A DNA stretch of 43,529 nt from an uncultured Clostridia bacterium (lineage in GTDB: Bacteria > Bacillota > Clostridia > UBA1381): NCBI GenBank assembly GCA_934486495.1, contig CAKSPW010000013.1:1-43529 (forward strand), given 5' to 3'. The translations under genes and the position numbers were made by a program. Under the pieces are notes generated by a model. The model had not been told where the DNA came from. It ran no database searches and saw only the letters and a list, made by a program, of their open reading frames with translations. How positions within the stretch are numbered: the first letter of the stretch is position 1; each line of letters starts with the position of its first letter. Shown here piece by piece: positions 7,410-14,999 of the stretch.

Positions 7410-8189
7410 TTATATTTTGTACATATGATTTAGCGGACCCGATCCGTGTCCCAAATCAAGCATTGCGGAAAGCGCACCTGTAAGGTATTCCTTTGCCGAC
7501 TTAATGCTCTGCTCAATACTCTTTCCGTCTGCAAGCGCACAAGCAATTGCGGACGAAAGCGTACAGCCCGTACCGTGCGTGTTGGGATTATTAATTCTCG
7601 GCGAAGAAAACCACTTAACCTCGCCTCCCTTATACAGAAGGTCGGTTGCATCGTTTACAAGATGGCCTCCCTTTACCAAGATACAACCGCCGTAAAATTC
7701 CGAAATTCTTTTCGCCGCCGAAATCATATCACTCTCGCACTTAATTTCAAGTCCCGACAAAACTTCCGCTTCCGGAATATTCGGCGTTATAATATCGGCA
7801 ATAGGCATAAGACATTCAACAAGAGTTTTTTCCGCCTCCTTTGAAATAAGTCTGCAACCGCTCGTAGACACCATAACGGGATCGAGAACAATATTCTTTG
7901 CTCCGTATTTTTTCAGTCTGTCGGCTATAACGCAAATAATATCGCTTTCCGATACCATGCCGATTTTTACGCTGTCGGGGTAGATGTCATCAAAAACGGC
8001 ATCTATTTCCTTTCCGACAAAATCCGCATCAGCATTTAACACACCGGTAACTCCCATCGTATTTTGCGCAGTGAGCGCCGTTATTGCACTCATCGCATAC
8101 ATTCCGTGTGCCGTGATGGTTTTAATATCCGCCTGTATTCCGGCACCTCCGCTTGAATCCGACCCTGCAACAGTTAAAACCTTTTTCAT
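7410..8189 (-). CDS. thiD: Hydroxymethylpyrimidine/phosphomethylpyrimidine kinase
   Basis: Phosphorylates HMP to HMP-P and HMP-PP for thiamine synthesis in the cytoplasm. The 259-residue ribokinase-fold protein has the family start VAGSDSSGGAGIQADIKT, the QNTMGV loop, the internal VLDPVMVSTSG and the anion-hole signature HGTGCTLSSAIA near the C-terminus. It is the last gene of the TPP-riboswitch operon; its ATG overlaps the stop of the HAD gene as ATGA, with GGAGAG upstream. PdxK-type activity on pyridoxal is possible in this family, but operon position and riboswitch favour thiamine. Confidence 0.93.
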   Translation of the reverse strand: MKKVLTVAGSDSSGGAGIQADIKTITAHGMYAMSAITALTAQNTMGVTGVLNADADFVGKEIDAVFDDIYPDSVKIGMVSESDIICVIADRLKKYGAKNIVLDPVMVSTSGCRLISKEAEKTLVECLMPIADIITPNIPEAEVLSGLEIKCESDMISAAKRISEFYGGCILVKGGHLVNDATDLLYKGGEVKWFSSPRINNPNTHGTGCTLSSAIACALADGKSIEQSIKSAKEYLTGALSAMLDLGHGSGPLNHMYKI

Positions 8190-8857
8190 AAATACATCTC
8201 TCCGTTTCTGAATTTCAAAAGCGCTTGCGCTTCTGCAAAATTATTAAAATAAAAATCAGACAAATTCCGAGCCTTATCCGCATTTTTTTCGGATTTGTCG
8301 AACATACAGGCAACCTTAAATCCGCTTTGCTTTGCCGTTTTGACAGCATGATACGCATCCTCGAACACAACTGTGTTTTCCTTATCGGTTTTTAAATATT
8401 CAAGCGCCGAAAGATAAATATCGGGATGGCTTTTGCTTTTTCCGATTTTGCCGCACGTGAATATTTCACCGAAATACATGTCTATGCCGCACCTTTCAAG
8501 CGCCGCACTAACAAGTTTTTTATCGGTAGCTGTGGCAATACACATCTTTACTCCGCCGCAAGAAAGCGCCTTGAGAAAATCCTTTACACCCTCTTTTGCT
8601 CCGATTTCAAAACGGTATTTGTCGCAAAGCATTGAATTTATCCCGTCCGTGATTTCATCGACTGTTTTATTCAGCTTATATCGGCTTATAAAATACTCCG
8701 CCGCTTCAGCCTGCGACATTGCGCTGACTTTTTCGCTTAAATTATCCTCCGGCGTAATGCCGAGCGACAAAAGGTACTCATCCGATATATTATCCCAAAC
8801 GCTCATCGAATCAAGAAGTGTTCCGTCCGCATCAAAGATTACTCCGCAAAGCTTCAT
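8186..8857 (-). CDS. HAD-superfamily phosphatase in the thiamine operon
   Basis: A 223-residue beta-phosphoglucomutase/phosphatase-like HAD protein. Motif I is FDADGTLLDSM, with both Asp residues of DxD; motif II is CIATATD, motif III the lysine in KIGKSKSHPDIY, and motif IV VFEDAYHAVKTAK. A helical cap (residues 15-80) marks subfamily I. I start at the ATG at 8857, whose A lies just before the TGA of tenA, because GGGGGAGG lies immediately upstream and the frame then begins at the hydrophobic strand before motif I; the open frame extends only eight residues further upstream. Position between tenA and thiD suggests dephosphorylation of a thiamine-pathway phosphate such as HMP-P or thiamine phosphate; this is inference. 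Confidence 0.85.
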   Translation of the reverse strand: MKLCGVIFDADGTLLDSMSVWDNISDEYLLSLGITPEDNLSEKVSAMSQAEAAEYFISRYKLNKTVDEITDGINSMLCDKYRFEIGAKEGVKDFLKALSCGGVKMCIATATDKKLVSAALERCGIDMYFGEIFTCGKIGKSKSHPDIYLSALEYLKTDKENTVVFEDAYHAVKTAKQSGFKVACMFDKSEKNADKARNLSDFYFNNFAEAQALLKFRNGEMYL

Positions 8858-9510
8858 CTGTCCTCCCCCGCCATTTGCCAAAAATACAGCTCATGCTCAC
8901 TTGCACGTCTGAAAATATCGTTGAGTCTTTTTTTCTTCTCATCAGATATACCGCAGCACCGCTTCTCCGTCATGTCCTTCCAAAACTCACAGCTTTGTCT
9001 GTAACCCTCGTTTGCATAGTCCTCCATAAGCATTGCATAATATCCGCTCGCCAAATGCGGCGCTCTCTTTTTAAATTTTTCAAAAACATAATAGTAACCC
9101 AGCATACACGGCAAAACGGAGAATATAATATCGAGAACATCACCGTCCCTTGCAGTATTTAAAAGAAACTCGGTATATGCCCTGCACTGCGGCCGCTTTT
9201 GAGTTTTGTCAACCTCACTGTCGGTAATCCCGGCGTCGCTTAAATATTTAAGCCTTGTCATGTTTTCGCCGTCATTAACACAGCTGAGCAAGGAATAAAA
9301 AAACTGCATATCCGCAAGAGTTTCACTCTTTATCATAGCATAAGCAAATGTTTTCAAATAATCTCTCAAATATATACTGTCCTGCACCATATAATCGAAA
9401 AACTTTTCCCTTGTTAAGCTTCCGTCCTCCATTTCCTTTAAGAACCGTTCGGAAAGAACATCATTCCACAGCTTTTTGGAGTTTTCAATTACTTCATCTA
9501 TAAATCTCAC
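8854..9510 (-). CDS. tenA: TenA family thiaminase II / aminopyrimidine aminohydrolase
   Basis: TenA salvages degraded thiamine by hydrolysing aminopyrimidines to HMP. The 218-residue product is all-helical with family landmarks: FFDYMVQDSIYLRDYLKTFA, the probable active-site cysteine in SVLPCMLGYYYVF, the DYANEGYRQSCEFW segment and a C-terminal EHELYFW containing the catalytic glutamate. The start is a GTG at 9510, eight bases after GGAGG; an ATG at 9546 in the same frame is excluded because it lies inside the riboswitch terminator. First gene of the operon with the HAD phosphatase and thiD. ThiE and ThiM are absent here, so the operon feeds the pyrimidine branch. Confidence 0.92.
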   Translation of the reverse strand: MRFIDEVIENSKKLWNDVLSERFLKEMEDGSLTREKFFDYMVQDSIYLRDYLKTFAYAMIKSETLADMQFFYSLLSCVNDGENMTRLKYLSDAGITDSEVDKTQKRPQCRAYTEFLLNTARDGDVLDIIFSVLPCMLGYYYVFEKFKKRAPHLASGYYAMLMEDYANEGYRQSCEFWKDMTEKRCCGISDEKKKRLNDIFRRASEHELYFWQMAGEDR

Positions 9511-9530
9511 CTTTACAACCTCCGATAAAC

Positions 9531-9574
9531 AAAAAAACAGAGACAACTCACTGCCTCCGTAAATAAGCTCTGTT
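9531..9574 (-). terminator. Riboswitch-controlled intrinsic terminator before tenA
   Basis: On the minus strand AACAGAG (9568-9574) pairs with CTCTGTT (9537-9543), with further inner pairs, and seven or more T residues (9531-9538) follow at once. The 5' arm overlaps the 3' edge of the TPP aptamer, so ligand binding can decide whether the hairpin forms. It ends about 20 bases before the tenA start. Confidence 0.8.
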
Positions 9575-9665
9575 CGCTACCTACGGCGGCATTATCCGCA
9601 TCAGGTTAACGGGTCGAAGATCCATTACTTCCTCTCAGCCTGAAAACAAGCTCCCCTGCTTTGTT
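9566..9665 (-). ncRNA. TPP riboswitch (THI element)
   Basis: The minus strand carries the conserved THI-box blocks in order and at usual spacing: GGGGAGC, CAGGCTGAGAGG, GACCCGTTAACCTGAT, GGATAATGCC and CGTAGGTAGC. TPP binding normally represses the downstream genes. The predicted transcription start, just after the consensus promoter at 9672-9700, leaves almost no leader before the aptamer. The downstream terminator indicates transcriptional control. Confidence 0.96.
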
Positions 9666-9671
9666 AATTTT

Positions 9672-9700
9672 AGTATACCATTAAATCCGGGCTTTGTCAA
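9672..9700 (-). promoter_or_regulatory. Promoter of the thiamine operon
   Basis: TTGACA (9695-9700), 17-base spacer, TATACT (9672-9677) on the minus strand: near-perfect sigma-A consensus. The -35 box overlaps the last codons of the GIY-YIG gene. Confidence 0.88.
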
Positions 9701-9960
9701 GACAAATTTTTAAATCCCGCTGCAAGCTCTTCTTTTTTCTGCTTTGTCATTTTTTTAATAAATCGCTCACGGCTCATTGCGTCATGCTTTGTGTCGTATT
9801 TCTCATAATACGCAAGCTCAACCGGCAAATGCGATTTCGTATACTTTGCGCCTCGACCGCTTTTGTGAAGCTCCACACGTTTTTTTAAGTCATCCGTGTA
9901 CCCGCAGTAAAGCGAGTTGTCACCGCAGCGCAATAAATAAACATAGTATTCCTTATCCAT
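9697..9960 (-). CDS. GIY-YIG nuclease-domain protein (YhbQ/YazA type)
   Basis: An 87-residue single-domain GIY-YIG protein. The motif pair appears as YYVYLLRC and LYCGYTDDLKKRVELH, with the invariant Arg in the helix and a later Glu in AYYEKYDTKHDAMSRE. The basic C-terminus (FIKKMTKQKKEEL) is typical. Members are small nucleases of uncertain cellular role. GGAG lies seven bases before the ATG. It begins three bases after the AraC regulator stop and is probably cotranscribed with it. Confidence 0.88.
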   Translation of the reverse strand: MDKEYYVYLLRCGDNSLYCGYTDDLKKRVELHKSGRGAKYTKSHLPVELAYYEKYDTKHDAMSRERFIKKMTKQKKEELAAGFKNLS

Positions 9961-9963
9961 ATC

Positions 9964-10776
9964 TCACTCCAAAAAACACACTTTTTTCCTGTATCTGCTC
10001 GGTGACAGCCCATAGCGCTGAGAAAACCGCCTTGAAAAATAAAATCTGTCGCAAAATCCGAGCTGTTCGCTTATTTGGGCAATTGTTTTTCCGCTTGTTC
10101 TAAGCTCTTTCTCCGCACGCAGCATTAAGCACTCGTCTATATATCTTCCGACGGACGTTCCTGTTTCCGCCCTGAACGCCTTTTGAAGCTTGCTTTTTGA
10201 TACAAACAGCGCATCCGCAAGAACATCAACCGACAAATCGGACGATAAGTTTTTTTCTATATACACAAAAGCGTTTTTGACAAGCTCCGAATACTCCTGC
10301 ACATCTTTTACAAAACTGCCGCACATCCGAAGGCTTTTTTCGGCAACGGAATAAAGTATGCTTTTAATGCCAAGTGCATCGCTTATACTCTCTCCGGCGA
10401 ACATACGTCTTGCATTTTCAACCGTATCGCCTGCATTTTCTATTGATATAAGCCTGCCGACGACGGAAAGTGCATCAAAGCTTCCGACGGTAAGAAGCGA
10501 TATATGAAAGTACATTTTTTTGCACATTTTTTCGCACCTGTACGAAAACACATGATTTGCCGGAATTACATATATGTTCCCGGCAGTCATTTTTATGCTT
10601 TCATGCTCATCGGAAATAAATGCCTCGCCGCTTATTATCATGTAAACACGTGTAAAAGGCGACCTTATGCCGTCTGCACGCCAATCGCTGCCCAAAATGG
10701 CGTATCTTGCATCGGAAATATCCATATTCATCCCCGTTATGCTTTTGTAAAGCTTATCGCTTGTAAAAACTTCCAT
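9964..10776 (-). CDS. AraC-family transcription regulator, likely controlling the GH29 fucosidase
   Basis: A 270-residue regulator with an N-terminal cupin-like sensing domain (about 15-140, with GNIYVIPANHVFSYRCE) and a C-terminal AraC double helix-turn-helix (about 170-268). Landmarks are LSVDVLADALFVSKSKLQKAF for the first HTH and IAQISEQLGFCDRFYFSRRF followed by GLSPSRYRK for the second. I use the ATG at 10776, eight bases after GGAG; a TTG at 10782 is the only upstream alternative. The gene is divergent from the alpha-L-fucosidase, and their promoters overlap, so it very likely responds to a fucoside or its breakdown product; the ligand is inferred from context. Confidence 0.9.
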   Translation of the reverse strand: MEVFTSDKLYKSITGMNMDISDARYAILGSDWRADGIRSPFTRVYMIISGEAFISDEHESIKMTAGNIYVIPANHVFSYRCEKMCKKMYFHISLLTVGSFDALSVVGRLISIENAGDTVENARRMFAGESISDALGIKSILYSVAEKSLRMCGSFVKDVQEYSELVKNAFVYIEKNLSSDLSVDVLADALFVSKSKLQKAFRAETGTSVGRYIDECLMLRAEKELRTSGKTIAQISEQLGFCDRFYFSRRFSQRYGLSPSRYRKKVCFLE

Positions 10777-10810
10777 ACACAAAACTCCATATTTTAAACA
10801 TAAAACTTCA

Positions 10811-10839
10811 TTTACACATTTACTATTATATGATAATAT
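10811..10839 (+). promoter_or_regulatory. Promoter of the GH29 fucosidase gene
   Basis: TTTACA (10811-10816), 17-base spacer, TAATAT (10834-10839); GAAAGGATG lies before the ATG at 10884. It overlaps the opposing regulator promoter, so occupancy of one should hinder the other. Confidence 0.6.
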
Positions 10840-10853
10840 TTAATAAAAGTCAA
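10825..10853 (-). promoter_or_regulatory. Promoter of the AraC-family regulator gene
   Basis: On the minus strand TTGACT (10848-10853), 17-base spacer, TATAAT (10825-10830): a strong sigma-A match that faces the fucosidase promoter and shares its -10 region. Confidence 0.75.
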
Positions 10854-10883
10854 TACTGAAATTCAAGAAAGGATGATTTTTTT

Positions 10884-12218
10884 ATGTCAAGCTATGTAAG
10901 AAGAAAAACACCGGGTGATACACAGTGGTTTGTTCACGACAGATTCGGAATGTTTATCCATTTCGGTCTTTACGCTCTGCCCGCAAGGCACGAGTGGGTT
11001 AAAAGCAATGAATTTATTTCGGAGGAAAAATATCAAAAGTATTTTGACAATTTCAATCCGGATATGTTTGACGCTAAAAAATGGGCGAAAAAAGCAAAGG
11101 AAGCAGGTATGAAATATGCTGTCCTCACAACAAAGCATCATGAGGGATTTTGCCTTTTCGACTCAAAATATACCGATTACAAAATAACGAATACTCCGTT
11201 CGGCAGAGATTTGGTTAAGGAATATGCCGACGCTTTCCGTGCCGAGGGTCTGCACGTGGGATTTTACTATTCCCTCATTGACTGGCATCATCCGGATTTT
11301 CCTATCGATGTATTGCATCCGAGAAGAAACGACCCCGACGCCGAAGAACTCGACAAGGGCAGAGATATGAAAAAATATGCCGAATATATGCGCAATCAGG
11401 TTACGGAGCTTTTAACCGATTACGGCAAAATAGATATACTTTGGTTTGATTATTCATATACCGATTTGGACGAAAAGAATTTAACTCAAAACGTAAAACC
11501 ATGGATGCAGCACGGCGGCGGAAAAGGTAAAAACGAGTGGGAGGCGGAAAAGCTTATAGAAACGGCACGCTCCATTCAGCCGCATATCATAATCGATAAC
11601 AGAACCGAGCTTGAACAGGATTTGTGGACTCCCGAACAATATCAGCCGCTTGAATGGATAAGACACGAAAAAACAGGCGAGCTTGTAACGTGGGAGGCAT
11701 GCAACACTTTTTCCGGCTCATGGGGTTATTACAGAGATGAAATGAGCTGGAAATCACCTAAGCTTCTTATAGATATGCTTATAAATACCGTATCGGCAGG
11801 CGGAAATTTCCTTATGAACGTAGGACCGACAGCACGCGGATATTTCGATTCGAGAGCCGACAAAGCGCTTGAGGTATATGCCGAATGGATGAAATATAAC
11901 AGCCGCTCTATTTACGGCTGCACAATGGCAGAACCTGAATTTACCGCTCCGCACGGAACTCGGCTTACACAAAGCGAGGACGGAAAAAGGCTGTATATTC
12001 ACCTTATCGAATATCCTCACGCAATTCTTGAAATGAACAACCTTGCCGATAAAATCGAATATGCGCAGTTTCTTCACGACGCAAGCGAAATTCAGTATAA
12101 ATCTAATGAGATAGAATACATAGGCACGGTCAAGAAAACCGAAAACACCGTATACTTCTTTATTCCCTCACTCGAGCCGAATGTTACAGACCCTGTAATT
12201 GAGGTTATTCTCAAATAA
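10884..12218 (+). CDS. Alpha-L-fucosidase, GH29, cytoplasmic
   Basis: A retaining exo-alpha-L-fucosidase of 444 residues. GH29 landmarks are the N-terminal DRFGMFIHFGLYALPARHEW, LTTKHHEGFCLFDS, GFYYSLIDWHHPDFP and the nucleophile region DILWFDYS, with Asp189 as the probable nucleophile. VSAGGNFLMNVGPTARG marks the end of the barrel, and a beta-sandwich follows. No signal peptide is present, so it acts on imported fucosides. It is monocistronic with its own promoter, divergent from the AraC regulator and closed by a strong terminator. The other putative fucosidase here (GH95) lies 12 kb away in the polysaccharide locus; both may serve the same substrate. Linkage preference cannot be decided from the sequence. 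Confidence 0.93.
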   Translation: MSSYVRRKTPGDTQWFVHDRFGMFIHFGLYALPARHEWVKSNEFISEEKYQKYFDNFNPDMFDAKKWAKKAKEAGMKYAVLTTKHHEGFCLFDSKYTDYKITNTPFGRDLVKEYADAFRAEGLHVGFYYSLIDWHHPDFPIDVLHPRRNDPDAEELDKGRDMKKYAEYMRNQVTELLTDYGKIDILWFDYSYTDLDEKNLTQNVKPWMQHGGGKGKNEWEAEKLIETARSIQPHIIIDNRTELEQDLWTPEQYQPLEWIRHEKTGELVTWEACNTFSGSWGYYRDEMSWKSPKLLIDMLINTVSAGGNFLMNVGPTARGYFDSRADKALEVYAEWMKYNSRSIYGCTMAEPEFTAPHGTRLTQSEDGKRLYIHLIEYPHAILEMNNLADKIEYAQFLHDASEIQYKSNEIEYIGTVKKTENTVYFFIPSLEPNVTDPVIEVILK

Positions 12219-12223
12219 AGCTC

Positions 12224-12259
12224 AAAAAGCATAAGAGTCAATCAACTCTTATGCTTTTT
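12224..12259. terminator. Bidirectional terminator overlapping the end of the RNA methyltransferase gene
   Basis: AAAAAGCATAAGAGT (12224-12238) pairs perfectly with ACTCTTATGCTTTTT (12245-12259) around a six-base loop. The T-run ends the fucosidase transcript on the + strand and the A-run serves the minus strand. The 12245-12259 arm encodes the last codons of the convergent methyltransferase. Confidence 0.92.
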
Positions 12260-13000
12260 ATTTGCTGCCTCATACATCATTATCGACGCCGCAACGGCGG
12301 CATTGAGCGATTCTGCCTTTCCGTAAATAGGGATTTTAATCGGAATGCAAAGCTCCTTTACTCTGTCGCTTATGCCGTTTGCTTCATTGCCGACGCATAT
12401 AACAATGCAGCCGTCATAGCTTGGGGTGCGATAATCTGCCGTATCACCCGAAAGTATTCCGCCGTAAAGCTTGGCACCTGCCGACTTTAGCATTTCGGCA
12501 TTTATGTTCTCAAAAATATCCGTATGAAAAAACGAACCCATGCACGCTCTCACCGTTTTCGGATTATACACCTCAACACACCCATCCGAAAGCAAAACTC
12601 CGTCAAATGCGGCTGCATCGGCACATCGTATAATCGTGCCGAGATTACCCGGGTCGCTTATACAGTCGCAAAAAACATACATTCCGTCCTTTTTCGGATA
12701 AAACTCTTTTTTTTCTTTTTTAATGACGGCAAATATTCCCTGCGGTGATTTTGTATCCGAAAGCCTGTCCGTCAGCTGCTCCGGCATAATATAAACAATA
12801 TCATCACGTACACCGTCTGCCAAATCACGCTTTTTGTCGCATACAATAACGGCACTTACGGTTTTACCCGACATAAGAGCCTCGTTTACCGACTTTATGC
12901 CCTCAACCATGTATTCTCCGCTTTCCTCCCTGCCCTTTTTCGCAAGAAGTGATTTGAAGTATTTAAAATGCTGATTAGATGCTGATTTAATTTCAAGCAT
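12242..13000 (-). CDS. SpoU/TrmH-family rRNA 2'-O-methyltransferase
   Basis: A SPOUT-class SAM-dependent RNA methyltransferase of 252 residues. A small N-terminal RNA-binding domain (1-90, with NQHFKYFKSLLAKKGREESG and VEGIKSVNEAL) precedes the trefoil-knot domain. The three SPOUT motifs are CISDPGNLGTIIRCADAAAF, VICVGNEANGIS and IPIYGKAESLNAAVAASIMM. Architecture resembles RlmB/TsnR-like enzymes often labelled YsgA in Firmicutes; the target nucleotide is uncertain. It starts three bases after the SLH-glucosaminidase stop and is the last gene of the operon starting at 17106. Its stop codon lies in the loop of the terminator, an unusually tight end. Confidence 0.9.
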   Translation of the reverse strand: MLEIKSASNQHFKYFKSLLAKKGREESGEYMVEGIKSVNEALMSGKTVSAVIVCDKKRDLADGVRDDIVYIMPEQLTDRLSDTKSPQGIFAVIKKEKKEFYPKKDGMYVFCDCISDPGNLGTIIRCADAAAFDGVLLSDGCVEVYNPKTVRACMGSFFHTDIFENINAEMLKSAGAKLYGGILSGDTADYRTPSYDGCIVICVGNEANGISDRVKELCIPIKIPIYGKAESLNAAVAASIMMYEAANKKHKS

Positions 13001-13003
13001 ATC

Positions 13004-14098
13004 TTAAAAACCTTTCATTTCGTTAATCATCTGTACAATCTGAACACCGTATTCCTCATTCGGACACCATCTTCCTCCGAGATCTTCTATGTACTTTACA
13101 CTGCCTGCCCAGCTGAGTGATTTTACAGAATAATATCTTCCGTGTACCATTCCTATCGGCTTCAATCCAACATATGCGCACATATGGTTAAAATGACCTC
13201 TTACACCGTCCTCGGGCGTGTCAAAGCGCTCATGGTCGTCCGTTTCATCACCCGTCGCACCGCTTTTCTTGATTCCGGCCCAATTGTTCATATCTGCGGT
13301 AACCTTTCCGGTATATTTACCGTAAGCCGTTTCTTTTGCCGCCTGCGCATACAGTGCCTCGGGACGTATCCCTGTAAGTTCGCCGTATTTCCAATAAAGA
13401 TTGCAAACATCAATAAAAATATCTGCCGCATCCTTTGATTTTGCCCATGCTACCGCCTGTTCCATCGTAACCTCAGGCGCACCGACAATAGGCGTTTGCG
13501 TTCTTTTTTTTAGCGTAAGCTTTCCTGTCGCTTCAAGACCTCTGCAAAGCATGGTAACCGCCTGCGCTCTCGTAAGCGTACCTTTAGGGTCAATCTTTCC
13601 GCCGTCACCCTTTAGAACTCCGCCGAGATACGCACCGTTTATATAAGGCAAATACTCATATCTGATTTTTGAACAATCGCTGAATGCCTTTTTTAGTGAG
13701 CTGTAATCCTCATCAAGCTCCATACCGGCAGCCGAAACAACGGTTGACAAAAACATCTCCCTGCTTGACGCACCGTCAGCATCGAAAATATCGGGAATAA
13801 CAATATAATCTGAAATTTTAAGAAGCTCGCCGTATGCCCAGTGACTTTTCGGAACAAGTTTTTTCTTCCCGTTTTGCGAAAGTCCCAAAGCTCTGACAGC
13901 CATAACTGCCGCCTGCGCCTGCGTAACGCTGTCGCCGAGCATTAAATCCCCGTTTTCGTTTCCCTTTAAAATTCCGTTGTTCAGGCAGTATTCAACATAT
14001 TCCGCCGCCCACGGATACTCGCTTTTATAATCGGCTGACACTGCGGCAGAGCCGAATATCATAGTTATTGCCGATAAAAATGCCGCTATTCTTTTCAA
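13004..14098 (-). CDS. SLH-domain cell-wall glucosaminidase (GH73-like)
   Basis: A 364-residue exported wall hydrolase. After a signal peptide (residues 1-24, AVSADY) come SLH repeats (about 25-225; VTQAQAAVMAVRALG and LTRAQAVTMLCRGLE), then an N-acetylglucosaminidase domain (about 235-364). The latter has the FlgJ/LytB-like fold start GIRPEALYAQAAKETAYGKY with its probable catalytic Glu, then NNWAGIKKSG, VRGHFNHMCAYVG and SVKYIEDLGGRW. It probably trims peptidoglycan glycan strands while held in the S-layer. The start is a TTG at 14098: AGGAGGAG lies nine bases upstream and the signal peptide starts there; an in-frame TTG at 14119 lies before that RBS. It follows the GerMN gene directly and is probably one output of the adjacent two-component system. 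Confidence 0.85.
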   Translation of the reverse strand: MKRIAAFLSAITMIFGSAAVSADYKSEYPWAAEYVEYCLNNGILKGNENGDLMLGDSVTQAQAAVMAVRALGLSQNGKKKLVPKSHWAYGELLKISDYIVIPDIFDADGASSREMFLSTVVSAAGMELDEDYSSLKKAFSDCSKIRYEYLPYINGAYLGGVLKGDGGKIDPKGTLTRAQAVTMLCRGLEATGKLTLKKRTQTPIVGAPEVTMEQAVAWAKSKDAADIFIDVCNLYWKYGELTGIRPEALYAQAAKETAYGKYTGKVTADMNNWAGIKKSGATGDETDDHERFDTPEDGVRGHFNHMCAYVGLKPIGMVHGRYYSVKSLSWAGSVKYIEDLGGRWCPNEEYGVQIVQMINEMKGF

Positions 14099-14111
14099 GA
14101 AAATTCTCCTC

Positions 14112-14987
14112 CTACTCAATCGGATTTCTTACATCAACACCGCCGATTTTATCCACATTTTTTCCGTTTACAAGAAATTTCACATTATCTATTTTACCTG
14201 CCGATATAAGAGATTTTGCAATCGAATACACGCCGTCGCTTGTGACATTGTCGGCAGTTTTTAAATTGACAAAGCACGTTCCGTCAACCGTTTCGGACGA
14301 AATAAGACTTATATCACCCTTAATCGTTTTTTTAAGCTCCTCGCTTACGGGGCCGTCGGACAAAGCGGAAATTATATTTTTCTCAATACCGCTGCCGGAG
14401 GTTGAATAAATAATTCTCTTTTCGCCTCGCAGCTGTGATGTTTTTTTGTCGAGATAATAAAGCACACATTCGGTTGAAAAATTCATAATATCACCCTCGT
14501 TGCCTATTTCATCACCTGACAAATAACCTATTTCCCTTCCGTCCTTTGCCTTTATATCCTCCCCGGCGCACGTTATCTTTATGCTTTTAATGCCATAATA
14601 TTTCGATGCGTCGTAAATTGATTTTATCACCGCATAGGTGCTGAGTACCGGCGATTCGCTGTCAGACAAAAACTCACCCGACAAATCTATTTTCACCTTG
14701 CCGCCGCCCTCATATGCAACAGTATTTACCTTAGCGTTTTGGGAAACAGGACTTTTAAGATAAAGCCCGCTTTTGTTTTTAAGCGCATCGATAACATCAA
14801 GCGGTATTTCCTCCGTTTTTGCATAACGAATGTTTTTCTCTTTTGCCACAAGCTCATCTGCACCCAAAGACAAATAATAAAGCTGTGTATTTATGCTGTT
14901 TTGATGAAAAATCAGTATAGCGGACACTGTCGCCGCAGTCAAAAGCGCAACAGCCGCAATAATTAACAGCAATGTTTTTCTTTTCAT
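14112..14987 (-). CDS. Membrane-anchored protein with two GerMN domains
   Basis: A 291-residue protein with one N-terminal transmembrane helix (residues 5-26, no lipobox cysteine) and two tandem GerMN domains, about 55-165 and 180-280. Each shows the typical sequence of a strand, a helix and a final VNG-type strand (KVKIDLSGEF and AVIKSIYDASKYYGIKSIKI in the first, TCFVNLKTADN and VKFLVNGKNVD in the second). GerMN occurs in spore germination GerM and in the actinobacterial lipoprotein LpqB. It starts 12 bases after the histidine kinase stop, with GGAGG before the ATG, so it probably modulates that kinase from outside the membrane, as LpqB does for MtrB. That role is inferred from gene order. 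Confidence 0.8.
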   Translation of the reverse strand: MKRKTLLLIIAAVALLTAATVSAILIFHQNSINTQLYYLSLGADELVAKEKNIRYAKTEEIPLDVIDALKNKSGLYLKSPVSQNAKVNTVAYEGGGKVKIDLSGEFLSDSESPVLSTYAVIKSIYDASKYYGIKSIKITCAGEDIKAKDGREIGYLSGDEIGNEGDIMNFSTECVLYYLDKKTSQLRGEKRIIYSTSGSGIEKNIISALSDGPVSEELKKTIKGDISLISSETVDGTCFVNLKTADNVTSDGVYSIAKSLISAGKIDNVKFLVNGKNVDKIGGVDVRNPIE

Positions 14988-14999
14988 ACTTACCTCCGC

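Noticed and set aside
9511..9546. N-terminal extension of tenA to an ATG at 9546
   Set aside because: It would place the start inside the riboswitch terminator; the GTG at 9510 has an ideal GGAGG and matches the normal TenA start.
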